Below are positions 47,701 to 58,004 of a stretch of 64,000 nt of DNA, piece by piece; positions within the stretch are counted from its first letter, which is position 1; the number at the start of each line of letters is the position of its first letter. Position numbers and translations under genes: made by a program. The stretch covers positions 124,001-188,000 of the forward strand of contig CAVTEM010000006.1 of the NCBI GenBank assembly GCA_963733845.1, read 5' to 3'. Under the pieces are notes generated by a model. The model saw only the letters and a list, made by a program, of their open reading frames with translations, was not told the DNA's origin and searched no databases. The DNA is from DATFQE01 sp963733845. GTDB taxonomy: Bacteria > Actinomycetota > Thermoleophilia > Gaiellales > Gaiellaceae.

Positions 47701-50700
47701 CTGGACGTTGCCGGTGCCCGCGTCGACGTCGGTGACGCTGAGCCCGGTGAAGCTCAGGTTGGTGTCCTCGTTCACCGTCTGCGCGCTCGGGACCGTGTTG
47801 ACCGGCGCCTCGTTCACGTTGATGACCGTGATCGTGAACGCCTTCTCGAAGGTCAGCGAGCCGCTGTCGGTGCTGCGGACGCGGATCGAGTAGCTCGACT
47901 TCGCCTCGAAGTTGAAGACCGCGTTCGTCTGCAGCGTCGAGCCGGCGATCGTGAACGAGCGCGTTGTCCGTGGAGCCGGTCCCGGCGACGAGGCTGTACG
48001 TGAAGCGTGTCGCCCGCGTCGGGATCGACGGACGAGAGCGTGCCGACCGTGGTTCCCGAGGCCTCGTTCTCGGCCACGCTCGAGCTGCTGAGCGCGATGT
48101 CGGTCGGCGCCTCGTTGACGTTGGTGACCGTGATCGTGAAGACCTTCTCGAAGGTCAGCAGGCCGTTGTCGGTCGCGCGGACGCGGATCGAGTAGCTCGA
48201 CTTCGCCTCGAAGTTGAAGACGGCGCTCGGTTCGCAAGCTGGTGCCGACGATCGCGAAGGAGCCGTTGTCGGTCGAGCCCGTGCCTGCTACGAGCGTGAA
48301 GGTGTGCGTGTCCGCAGGCTCGGGGTCGGTGGCCGAGAGCGTGCCGACCGTCGTTCCCGAAGCCTGGTTCTCCGCGACGGTCGAGCTCGAGAGCGCGATG
48401 TCGGTCGGCTGCTCGTTGACGTTGCTGACCGAGATCGTGAAGACCTTCTCGAACGTCAGCAGGCCGTTGTCGGTCGCGCGCACGCGGATCGAGTAGCTGT
48501 TCTTCGCCTCGAAGTTGAAGACGGCGCTCGTGCGCAGGCTGTTGCCGACGATCGCGAACGAGCCGTTGTCGGTCGAGCCCGTGCCGGCCGACGAGGCTGA
48601 AGCTGTGCGTGTCGGCCGCGTCGGGGTCGGTGGCCGAAAGCGTGCCGACCGTCGTCCCGGACGCCTGGTTCTCCGCGACGCTGCTGTTCGACAGCGCAAT
48701 GTCGGTCGGGTCCTCGTTGACGTTGCTGACCGTGATGGTGAACGCCTTCTCGAAGCGTCAGCGCGCCGCTGTCGGTGCTGCGGACGCGGATCGAGTAGCT
48801 CGACTTCGCCTCGAAGTCGAAGACCGCGCTCGTCTGCAGGCTCGTCCCGACGATCGTGAAGGAGCCGTTGTCGGTCGAGCCCGTCCCGGCGACCAGCGTG
48901 TAGGTGTGCGTGTCGCCCGCGTCCGGGTCGGTCGTCGAAAGCGTGCCGACCGTGGTTCCCGAAGCCTGGTTCTCGGCGACCGTGCTGCTCGAGAGCGCGA
49001 TGTCGGTCGGCTCCTCGTTGGCGTTCGTGACGGTGATCGTGAACACCTTCTCGAAGGTCAGCAGGCCGTTGTCGGTCGCGCGGACGCGGATCGAGTAGCT
49101 CGACTTCGCCTCGAAGTCGAAGGCCGCGGCCGTCTGCAGACTCGAGCCGACGATCGTGAACGAGCCGTTGTCGGTCGAGCCCGTCCCGGCGACCAGGCTG
49201 AAGCTGTGCGTGTCGCCGGCTTCCGGGTCGATCGCCGACAGCGTGCCGACCGTCGTTCCGGAGGCCTGATTCTCGGCCACGCTGGCGCTGCTGAGCGCGA
49301 TGTCGGTCGGCGCCTCGTTGACGTTGCTGACCGAGATCGTGAACTCCTTCTCGAACGTGAGCAGGCCGTTGTCGGTCGCGCGGACGCGGATCGAGTAGCT
49401 GTTCTTCGCCTCGAAATTGAAGACCGCGCTCGTCTGCAGGCTGGAGCCGACGATGGCGAAGGAGCCGTTGTCCGAGTCGCCCGTGCCGCCGACGAGGCTG
49501 AAGCTGTGCGTGTCCGCCGCGTCCGGGTCGGTGGCCGAGAGCGTGCCGACCGTCGTCCCCGAAGCCTGGTTCTCGGCGACGGTCGAGCTCGAGAGCGCGA
49601 TGTCGGTCGGCGCCTCGTTGACGTTGCTGACCGAGATCGTGAACTCCTTCTCGAACGTCAAGCGCGCCGGCGTCGGTGCTGCGGACGCGGATCGAGTAGC
49701 TGGACTTCGCCTCGAAGTCGAACACGGCGTTCGTCTGCAGGCTCGTCCCGGTGATCGCGAACGAGCCGTTGTCCGTGTCGCCCGTGCCTGCGACGAGCTC
49801 GTAGGAATGCGTGTCGCCCGCGTCGGGATCGACCGACGAGAGCGTGCCGACGGTCGTGCCGGCGGCCTGGTTCTCGGCGACCGTCGAGCTCGAGAGCGCG
49901 ATGTCGGTCGGGTCCTCGTTGACGTTGGTGACGGAGACCGTGAACTCCTTCTCGGTCGCCAACGCCCCGGCGTCGGTGCTGCGCACGCGGATCGAGTAGC
50001 TGGACTTCGCCTCGAAGTCGAAGACCGCGTTCGTCTGCACGCTCGTCCCGGTGATCGTGAACGAGCCGTTGTCGGTGTCGCCGCTGCCCGCGACGAGCTC
50101 GTAGGAGTGCGTGTCGCCCGCGTCGGGGTCGACCGACGAGAGCGTCCCGACCGTCGTACCGGCGGCCTCGTTCTCGGGCACGCTCGCGCTCGAGAGCGCG
50201 ATGTCGGTCGGCGCCTCGTTGACGCCGGTCGTCGTGATCGTGAACTCCTTCTCGAAGGAGCGCGTCGTGCTGTCCGTCGTGCGCACGCGGATGGAGTAGG
50301 ACGACCTGGCGTCGGCGTCGAGCGGCGCGTCCGTCTCCAGCGTGTTGCCGACGATCTGGAACGAGCCGTTGTCGGCCGAGCCCGTCCCGGCTACGAGCGA
50401 GTAGGTGAACGTGTCGCCCGCGTCGGGATCGGTCGTGGTCAGCGTGCCCACCGCCGTACCTGCCGGCTCGTTCTCCGGCACGCTCGAATTCGACAGCGAC
50501 ACGTCCGTCGGCGCCGAGCCCGAGGGGGGCGGCGGTGCGGGCGGGGCCGGCGGGGCCGGCGGCGGGGCGGGGCCGGCGGGGCCGGTGGGGCCGGCGGCGC
50601 GGGAGGAGGAACCGGCGACGGAGGCGTCCCCGGAGCAGGCTCTACCGGGCGGGTGAGGTTCTCGCAGCCCGCCCCGACCTGGTCGGGGCTGTCCGCGAAC

Positions 50701-51397
50701 GCCCGGTCGCTGCCGGTTCCGCAGTAGACCTCGTCGGAGAAGGCAGCGGAGTCGCGCGCGTCGAGGGTGTCCGGCCCGGCGCCGCCCATGAGGCGGTCGT
50801 CGCCGGCGCCGGCGCGCACGCGGTCTGCGCCCCGTAGCCGTGGAGCCAGTTCTCTCGCGCGTTTCCCTGCAGCGAGTCGTTGCCGGAGCCGCCGCGCAGG
50901 TTCTCGACGTCGGCGCGGATGTTGTCGCCTTCGCCCTTGCTGCCGTCGGCAGCGCCGCCGATCGACAACGTCAAAGCTTCGTCGGAGTTCAGGTAATCGG
51001 CCAGGTCGGAGCCAGGCCCGCCTCGGAACACGTCGGCGCCCACGCCGCCGCGCAGGTTGTCGTTGCCGCCGCCACCGTCGAGGACGTCGTCGCCGCCGTC
51101 TGCGACGAGGCGATCGTTGTCACCCCCGCCGAAAAGCCGGTCGTCATCGGTGCCGCCGAGCAGGCGGTCGTCGCCCGGGCCGCCCCGCAGGACGTCGTCG
51201 CCGCCGAGCCCGCACAGCACATCGTCGCCCGACGTGCCGACGAGCACGTCGGCAGCCGGCGTACCGGTGATCGTGCAATCGCTCCCGGCCGGCGCTGCGC
51301 GCCAGGGCGCAGCCGACAGCTGTCCCGCGAGCAGCACGGCGCAGAGCAGCACTCCAAGGCCAAGAGTCGAGCGTCGCGCTTGCTTGCGCGCTGTCAT
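44761..51397 (-). CDS. Giant secreted RTX / cadherin-like / beta-helix protein, many frame breaks
   Basis: About 2,200 codons. From ATG at 51397 (GGGGGGA upstream): signal peptide (STLGLGVLLCAVLLAGQLSA); RTX-type calcium nonapeptides (DDVLCGLGGDDVLRGGPGDD and more) to about 50700; a Pro/Ala linker; about nine cadherin-like repeats of ~101 residues (VPENEPAGTAVGTLTTTDPD ... SYSIRVRTTD); an Ig-like/tandem-95-like region (NEAPVNTVPSAQTVNEDTNL); then from about 47100 to the stop a right-handed beta-helix region rich in Gly/Thr/Ser/Asn (SGTYANGITLNASEKLVGQG). No sortase signal or membrane anchor is seen. At least eight one-base frame changes occur between 47950 and 50830 while domains continue across them. 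It starts behind operator B and small ORF 51394-51528. Confidence 0.8.
47790..50500 (-). repeat. Nine tandem ~302-bp cadherin-like coding repeats
   Basis: Each unit encodes ~101 residues with the same skeleton: PTDIALSSSTVAENQAxGTT, VGTLS-DPDAGDTHxYxLVAG, TGSTDNGSF, LQT-AVFDFEAKSSYSIRVR and a tail FEKEFTISVxNVNE. The DNGSF anchors fall near 50370, 50070, 49770, 49467, 49164, 48863, 48562, 48262 and 47960. Neighbouring units are nearly identical at DNA level, so unit number is prone to recombination and to misassembly. Not CRISPR: units are coding and have no spacers. Confidence 0.85.
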
Positions 51398-51528
51398 GTC
51401 GTCCCCCCGTGACAGGTCCAGCCGATTGCCGTGTGGGCACGAATCCTGGCCGCATACGGATCACAGGAGCGCACCCGCCCGTCTTCAGTCTCCTGCAACG
51501 GAGTTGCGTTTACAAGAGTCGCGTGCAT
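51394..51528 (-). CDS. 44-residue leader ORF coupled to the giant RTX/cadherin gene
   Basis: ATG at 51528, preceded by GGGGGAGG, opens a 44-aa frame (MHATLVNATPLQETEDGRVR ... GWTCHGGTT). Its TGA overlaps the giant gene start (ATGA), so translation is likely coupled. It begins 53 bases from operator B, the same spacing as the small ORFs behind operators A and D. The peptide has two Cys and no known motif. Confidence 0.5.
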   Translation of the reverse strand: MHATLVNATPLQETEDGRVRSCDPYAARIRAHTAIGWTCHGGTT

Positions 51529-51580
51529 GTGGAGTGCCTCCCCCGATCGCGTTTCTGCGTTGCCCAAGTGGATCAACGGC

Positions 51581-51609
51581 CGCTGACATTCCGCTGACAT
51601 CTCGCTGAC
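51581..51609 (-). promoter_or_regulatory. Triple-heptamer operator B
   Basis: Three perfect CGCTGAC heptamers at 51581, 51592 and 51603 (11-base period; GTCAGCG read on the transcribed strand). Four bases after the last, in the direction of transcription, comes TTGATCCACT, shared with operator C. Serves the leader ORF and giant RTX/cadherin gene. Confidence 0.75.
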
Positions 51610-51774
51610 GCCAGCTCCGCGCCGCCGCGACTTGACGCTCATCGACGAGGCCCTACCGCCCTACCGGCTCGGCATCGCGCCCTCGAGATCGACTCTGTGT
51701 ACGCGGCCTACGACGAATTGTCGCTGGACACACCCATCACCCGCATGAGAAAACCGGCGCGGAGGTGCCCACGC

Positions 51775-52162
51775 TCACACCAGGCGTGATCGCAGTCCTG
51801 GTAGCCCGTCGAACGCCTGCGCGTCGGCGCTCACGACAGTGCGATCGCTCGCGACTGCCGTCGCAGCGATGATCAGATCGTGAGCTCCGCGCAGCTCGCC
51901 TGCCCGCCGCGTGTGTAGGCGAGCAAGGACGCGTGCGCACGCGCTACGGCGAGGCCGTAGACCTCGACCGGGACGCTTCGGAGGATCCTTTCACGAACTC
52001 TCGGCGCCCCTCGCGACGATCCTTCGACGCGAGCTCCACCCCTACGAGGAGCTCCGCTGCGGTGATCGCCGCGATCGCAACGTCGTCCTCGTCGGCGACG
52101 ACGGCATCGAGTGTGCTGCCCACGCGCTCGCCCGCGACGAGCACACTCGTGTCGAGAATCAG
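51775..52162 (-). CDS. PIN-domain toxin, frame-broken
   Basis: Piecing frames gives a PIN toxin: LILDTSVLVAGERVGSTLDA, AIAAITAAELLVGVELASKD, VYGLAVARAHASLLAYTR, then AATAVASDRTVVSADAQAFD and GLPGLRSRLV with a TGA at 51777-51775. The PIN acids (LDTS, TAAELL, SADAQAF) are present. Two frame changes occur, near 51990 and 51890. The start is unclear (CTG at 52162 overlapping the antitoxin stop, or the next ATT). Partner of the antitoxin at 52159-52400. Confidence 0.65.
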
Positions 52163-52400
52163 ACGTTCCAGTCGCGCTCCTGCGGAGCGAGCGATTCACG
52201 GAGTGCACGAAGTTCGGACGCCCATGCGCTGTCGGCGCCGTCCTCCCGGAGAATCGCCTTCACCTCACGTCCATCCGCGCCCGAGGTCGGGCCGATGGAC
52301 GCGACGGCGCGTCCTCGCCGCACGACCACGAACGTCTCCCTGGCGCTCGACCGCGTCCAGGAAGCTCAACAGACGTCGAGCCGCCTCTGTAGCACTCATG
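52159..52400 (-). CDS. Phd/YefM-type antitoxin, one frame break
   Basis: ATG at 52400 opens MSATEAARRLLSFLDAVERQ, then after a one-base shift near 52335 TFVVVRRGRAVASIGPTSGA, ending RALRESLAPQERDWNV. The pattern (SATEAAR, F-x-V-x-R-G-R-A-V-A) is that of Phd/YefM antitoxins. The stop overlaps the toxin start region. The pair lies between the subtilase gene and operator B. Confidence 0.65.
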
Positions 52401-52440
52401 CGTCGCACGAAAATCAGATTATCAGACTTTGCGTGTCCGA
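52401..52440 (-). promoter_or_regulatory. A+T-rich antitoxin promoter/operator
   Basis: The only A+T-rich spot nearby; on the minus strand it reads GTCTGATAATCTGATTTTCG just before the antitoxin ATG. It has a TGATAAT-like -10 and a TCTGAT direct repeat that may be the autoregulatory site. Confidence 0.35.
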
Positions 52441-52467
52441 CGCGACGGGGCTCACGTACGCGTCTGA

Positions 52468-55130
52468 CTACCTCCGCCTCGGGCCTTTGCTGACTTTCAC
52501 GGCGACGGCCAAATTGACGGGCAGCCGACTACCGGCCGCCTTCGACTGGGCGACGACCCGGCCCCGCTTGACCTTGCTGTTGAAGACGGCCTTGATCGCG
52601 CCCAGGCGGCACTGCTTGGCCCGCAGGGCGGCCCGCGCCTGCCTGACCGTCTTGCCTTTCACGTTCGGCACCACGCAGCTCGCCTGGGCCGGCCGGCTCG
52701 CCGCCGGCGGCGGAGGCGGTGGCGCCGGGGGAGGTGGCCCCGGCGCCGGAGCTGGGGGAGGCGGCGGCACCGGTGCCGGAGGCGCCGGCGAAGCTGGGGG
52801 TGGAGCCGGCGGCGGTGAAGGCGGGGGTCCCGGCGGGGCGGAGGCGCGAGGCGGCGGAGGCGGCGGCGGAGGCGGTAGCGGCGGCGGCGGCGACTCGATC
52901 GTCCAGGCGGCGACCGCCGGCGTCGGGTCGGTGTTGCCCGCCGCGTCCGTCGCGCGGACGCGGACCTGATGCTCGCCGAGCCCGAGGCCCGTGTACTCCT
53001 TCGGCGAGGTGCACGGGCTCCAGAGCGCGAAGTCGAGCTCGCACTCGAACGTGCTCGCCTCGTTCGCCGAGAACTCGAAGTTCGCATCGGTCGGCGGTCG
53101 TCGTGGCGGGCGGGCCCGAGTCGATCGTCGTCTCGGGCGGCTCGGTGTCCGGTGGCGGAGGCGGAGGAGGAGGCGGGGGCGGGGCGGCGGAGGTGGCGGC
53201 GGCGGGGGTGGCGGCGGTGGCCCGTCGAGCGTCCACTTCGCGTTCAGGCGGCCGCCGGTGATCGAATCGCCGAACGCAGCCTTGGTCTCGACGCCGTCGA
53301 GGATGGCTGCCTTGACGGCTGCGACGTCGGCGGGCGTCCGCGTCCACTTCGCCGGGAAGCGGGCGAAGTAGAGCGCGGCGACACCGGTGACGTGCGGCGC
53401 CGCCATCGAGGTGCCGCTGAGCCAGGCGTAGGTCTCGCCGTTCGGCTCGAGGCAGCGGAACGCGACGTCGTCGACATACACGCCGTCGGCGACGCCCGTG
53501 GCGTCGCTGACGAAGACGAAGCGGAAGAGCAGGGCGCTCTTGCCGTCGAACGCCGACAGATCGTCAAACAGCGAAATGAAGCCACCGGTGTTGCCGCTCA
53601 AGCCGCCCAAGGTCGTAGTCGGGGAGCCGCTCGGGGCCGCCTGCACCAGGAGGCCGTCATTCGGCGCGACGGCGTCGAGGCTTAGCTGGTAGTCGAGACG
53701 GCAGCCGCGGCGGCCGGTCAGGCTGAGCGAGCCGTTGCGCTGGAAGGTGTTGCTCGGTATTGTTCGCGTAGTTGCCGGCCGGCGAGTCTGAGGCGCTGCC
53801 GTTCGAGGCGCTCGGACGCTCGGTCTGCGCCCCCAGGTGTTGGGGCTGCCCCCGGCCGTCCACCCGGTGATGGACGGGTCGAAGGTCGCGATCGGGGCGA
53901 CTAGGGATCGGGTCGGGTAGCTGCTGCGAATTTCACTGCCCGGGGCGAAGAGGTGGACGGACTCGGGTCCCATGGTTTCGAGAAGCCCGACTTCGTATCG
54001 AGGGGATTTGCTCGAGCCGACGCACACGATGTTGACGAGCGCCCGAAGGGCGAGTCGGTGCCCGTCGAACTCGCACGGGAACGTCGTTGTCCGCGCCGTC
54101 GAGGTCGCTGCGCCTCGTTGCCCGCAGCGACGACATGGAGTACCCCCGTTGCATGCGCCGCGAACGCATCTTACAGCAGCTGGCTCGCGCACGAGCCACC
54201 CCAGCTGTAGTTGACGACGTGTGCGCCGTTCGCGCACGCGTAGGCAACAGCCTCCGCGAGTCCGCCGTTCGTTGCCGTCGCCCTACGCGTCCAGCCCGCG
54301 GACCGGCATGATCGCGACGTCCCAGTTGACGCCCGGTGACACCGATGCCGTTGTTGCCGACCGCGCCGATGGTGCCCGGCGACGTGGGTGCCGTGGCCGT
54401 GAAGTCGAGCGGCGTCGGCGTCGTTCTCGACGAAGTCCCAGCCGCGGAAGTCGTCGACGTAGCCGTTGCCGTCGTCGTCGATACCGTTGCCGGCGATCTC
54501 GTCGGTGTTGATCCAGATGTTGGCGGCGAGGTCGGGATGGTCGTAGGCGATGCCGGTGTCGATCGACGCCGACGACGACGTCCGGGCTGCCGGTGGTCGA
54601 GGTCCCAGGCCTCGGGCGCGTCGATGTCGGCGTCGGCCGTGGTTCCGGCAGCTGGCCGGTGTTGTTCAGGCCCCACAGATTCCCGAAGCTCGGTGTCATT
54701 CGGGGTGGACGTGCGCGATAGATGTAGTTCGGCTCGGCGTAGAGGACATCCGAGCGCGCGCTCAGCTCGGCGACGGCCTCGGGGACCGTCTCGCCCTGCT
54801 TCAGCTCGGCGACGTAGGCGTTCCTCACCTCCAGCGGCTCGAACGAGACCGCGTCGACGCCGACCGCAGTGATCTGAGAGCTCGGTCACGCTCGGGCGGC
54901 TGGCGAACTTGACGATCGCCTCGCCCCGGACGAATGCGCCGTCGCCTCTCACGCCGGGGTAACCGGCCAAAGGACGAAGCGAGGCCGAGGCGTCGTTAGA
55001 CGCCGCAGGCGCCTGCCACGACCAGGAGCAACGTGATGAGCAGGCGCCTGACGGCTCGGCCGGGCCGGCGGCACCGGTGCCGAGCTGGGGAGCGCGGCAC
55101 CGGTGCCGCGTAGGGCGCCGGCGGGGGCAA
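52468..55130 (-). CDS. Secreted subtilisin-like (S8) protease with C-terminal PASTA domain, frame-broken
   Basis: Assembled across several frame changes. N-terminus: RRLLITLLLVVAGA signal sequence (start TTG 55130 or ATG 55153), propeptide GEAIVKFASRPS and AYVAELKQGETVPEAVAELS. Catalytic domain: SPDVVVGV for the Asp strand, GHGTHVAGTIGAVGNNGIGV (His) in the alternative frame near 54395, and LSGTSMAAPHVTGVAALYFA (Ser). A P-type-like stretch, Pro-rich linkers, one Ig-like unit (FECELDFALWSPCTSPKEYT) and a final ~65-residue PASTA domain (VPNVKGKTVRQARAALRAKQ) follow. PASTA domains bind peptidoglycan stem peptides or beta-lactams, so wall attachment is plausible. It lies directly behind operator C. 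Confidence 0.78.
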
Positions 55131-55174
55131 GGGGGCGAGGCGGGCGGACTCATCTCTCGGAGTGGATCAAGAGG

Positions 55175-55203
55175 CGCTGACCTTTCACTGACATCTCGCT
55201 GAC
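55175..55203 (-). promoter_or_regulatory. Triple-heptamer operator C
   Basis: CGCTGAC (55175), CACTGAC (55186), CGCTGAC (55197), 11-base period. The transcribed strand continues with CCTC then TTGATCCACT as at operator B. It begins five bases after the stop of the RTX/Ig gene and lies 22-45 bases before the subtilase start candidates. Confidence 0.72.
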
Positions 55204-55208
55204 GCCGC

Positions 55209-58004
55209 TCAGCGCCGGTCGCCCTGGCGCGGGCTGAAGTCGAGGAGCCGGTCGTTGCCTGGAGCGGCCGTGAAGCGGTCGGCGCCGCGGCCGCCGCGCA
55301 GGACGTCGTCGCCTGCGCCGCCGAAGAGCCGGTCGGCTCCCCAGCCGCCGCGGAGGACGTCGTTGCCGTCCCCGCCGCGGATCAGGTCGTTGCCGGCGCC
55401 ACCGAGCAGCACGTCGTCGCCTGCACCGCCCTCGATGCGATCGGAGCCCGAGCCGCCGCAAATGAGGTCGTTCCCGCCGCGGCCGCGCAGGACGTCCTTG
55501 CCACCCCGCCCGAAGAGCAGGTCGGCGCCGTCGGAGCCGCTGATCGTCTCACGGCGGTTCGTGCCGACGGCGATCGTGATCGAGGTCGACGCAGACAGGG
55601 AGCCGTCCGAGACCGCGACCGTGAGCGCCGCCCTGGTCCGGCGACTGAGCCGGGTGAGGGTGAGCGTCCGGTCGGCGCCTTCCCCCGCCGCGGCGACGCG
55701 GATCCCGGCGGCCGACGGGGACAACACGAGCGAACGGGCGGCGTCGTCGACGTCGGCCAGGTGGACGCCCAGCGTCCCGCTCGCGCCGCCGCACTCGAGC
55801 GCGCGGACGACTGCGATCGTCGGGGCGTCGTTCACGGCGGCGATACGAATCGTCACGGTCGCGGGATCGGCGGTCACGCCGTCCGCGGAGGCCGTGTAGG
55901 TGAAGGTGTCGACGCCGTTGAAGTCCGCCGGCGGGACGTACCTGAACGAGCCGTCGCCGGCCGAGGTGACCGTTCCGCCACGGGCCGAGGTCGGCGCGGT
56001 CGCCGCGATCGTCACCGGCGTCCCGGACGGGATCGCGTCGTTGCCGGTGGCAGGGATCACGGCGGGCGTGTCTTCGATGGCCGAGGCGTCGTCATCGCGC
56101 GTGAGCACCGACGAGACCAGCCACGAGAACGCGGCGGGCGGGGCCTCGACGTTGCCGACCCGATCCGAGGCCTGGACCTCGAAGGTGTGGCGACCCGGGA
56201 GCAGCCCTGCGAGCTCGACCGGGCTCGCGCACGGCGCGAACGCGGCGTCGTCGAGGCGGCATTCGATCCCCGCGACCGAGGAGCCGCCGCTGTCGGCTGC
56301 GTCGAAGACGAAGGTCGCGCGCCTGGCGAGAGTCGTCGGATCGGGGTGGCCGGTGATCGTCGTCTTCGGCGCCGTCAGGTCGACCGTCCACACGGCGCTC
56401 GCGGGCGATGCGTCGACGTTTCCTGCCTCGTCGACAGCGCGCACCTCGAAGGTGTGCTCGCCGGCGGCCAGGCCGGAGAACGACTCGCTGCTGCTCCCGC
56501 AAGGCACGAACGCAGCGTCGTCGAGCCGGCACTCGTAGCCGGCGACGGCCGTGCCGCCGAGCGCGTCTCCGCTGTACCCGAGGCTCGCCGACGTGGAAGA
56601 GGTGACCGCATCGGGCCCCGAGGCCACGCTCGTCTCGGGCGCGACCGTGTCCACGGTCCAAATGAAGCTCGCCGGTGTCGGGTCGACGTTGCCGGCGCCG
56701 TCGAAGGCGCGCACGTGGAAGCTGTGCTCGCCGTCGATCAGGGAGCTGTAGTTCCCCGGGCTCGTGCAGGCCGTGAAACCGCCGCCGTCGAGCTCACACT
56801 CGAACCCCGCGACACCGGGAACGCCACCGTCGGTGCCGCTGAAGTGGAAGCTCGCAGCCGACGAGCTGGTCGGATTCGACGGTCCGTCGTCGATCGTGGT
56901 GTCGGGAGGCGTGCTGTCCACGTCATCGTTCTGGACCGTGCCCTGGCCCTGCCCGTCGGTGACGTTTGCCCCGGCGACGTTGGTGACGTTGACGAAGAAC
57001 GTTTCGTTGGGCTCGATCACCGTGTCGCCGTTGGCCGCGACGGTGAAGGTGTACGTCGAGCTGCCTGCCGGGATCGTCTGACCGGTCAGCGATCGCGCGA
57101 CGTAGTCGTTGTCTTCGCCTGCCGGATTGTCGTCTTGCGCAGTGCCGTCGGCCGTCGCGATATCGAACGTCGCGCCGCCCGGGCCGGCGGGAACTGACAG
57201 GCTGACAGTGAACGTGAACGAGGTCGAACCAGAGTTGCCCTCGTTCCCAGAGACGTCGCTGATGGTCAGGTTCGGCAGTGATACGGATCCGTGAGGCGTG
57301 ACGGAAAAATCGTCGATGGACAGCGCCGTGATTTGCGCCCGTGTGGTTCGGATCGGACCAGCGCAGCATCACCTCGGTTCCATTGGGAATGCTCAACCCG
57401 GTGATGGTGTGGACGAGGGCCGCGCGATTGGCGGCCGAGTTGCCGTCCAAAGCGGTCGCCGTGCCACCGGTGGTCGGGCTCGTAAAGTCGAGGACCGGGA
57501 CAGCTACTCCGGTCGCTTGGAACTCGGCGAGCGAGCCGGTGACAGTCGGGCTCCCCACGAGATACGAGCTCGCGACCGTCTGTGCCGCTGACCGGCGTTG
57601 CGCCACTGCTCGCCGGTGTAGGAGACGTCCAACGAGGTGATGGTGGCGCCGGTGTTGTTCTGTAGCCGCACGCCCCAGAACATGTTGCCGATCGCCGCAT
57701 TGCCCGAGCCCAGTGAGCCAAGGGCACGATCCGTCGCTGTGCCCGTGCCGTAGCTGTACAGATTTCCGGCGTTGCTGCTGCCGTTGTTCGCCACAATGGT
57801 GGTGCCGGTTCCTGTGCGCGCATGGAACCACCCCGGAATCGTCGAGTTATTGGTCCAGGTCGCCGACCCGCTCGCGGGCAGCGTGTCGAAGCTCTGCGTG
57901 TACGGAACACCCAAGGTCGTGACGCTGACCTGCGCCCCTACGGATTGCGTCAGCAAAGACCCGAGCATCACAACCACGATGAGCGCTGCCAGGAGGTGTC
58001 TCAT
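55209..58004 (-). CDS. Secreted Calx-beta / Ig-like / RTX protein, frame-broken
   Basis: About 930 codons from ATG at 58004. Signal peptide MRHLLAALIVVVMLGSLLTQ then SVGAQ; a ~200-residue domain (YTQSFDTLPASGSATWTNNS ... NAAIGNMFWGVRLQNNTGAT); a Calx-beta-like domain (GNEGNSGSTSFTFTVSL ... VIEPNETFFVNVTNVAGANV); three Ig-like units, each with an ECxLD-x-CxSP pattern (GFECELDGGGFTACTSPGNY); a tandem-95/cadherin-like unit (GVDTFTYTASADGVTADPAT); and ~10 RTX nonapeptides (GGAGNDLIRGGDGNDVLRGG). At least three frame changes lie between 57100 and 57600. The last 600 codons are intact. It overlaps the upstream small ORF by one base (TGATG). Confidence 0.8.

Noticed and set aside
47790..50500. Regular ~302-bp repeats that could suggest a CRISPR or satellite array
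   Set aside because: Units are contiguous, coding, far longer than CRISPR repeats and translate into cadherin-like domains; there are no spacers and no cas genes.
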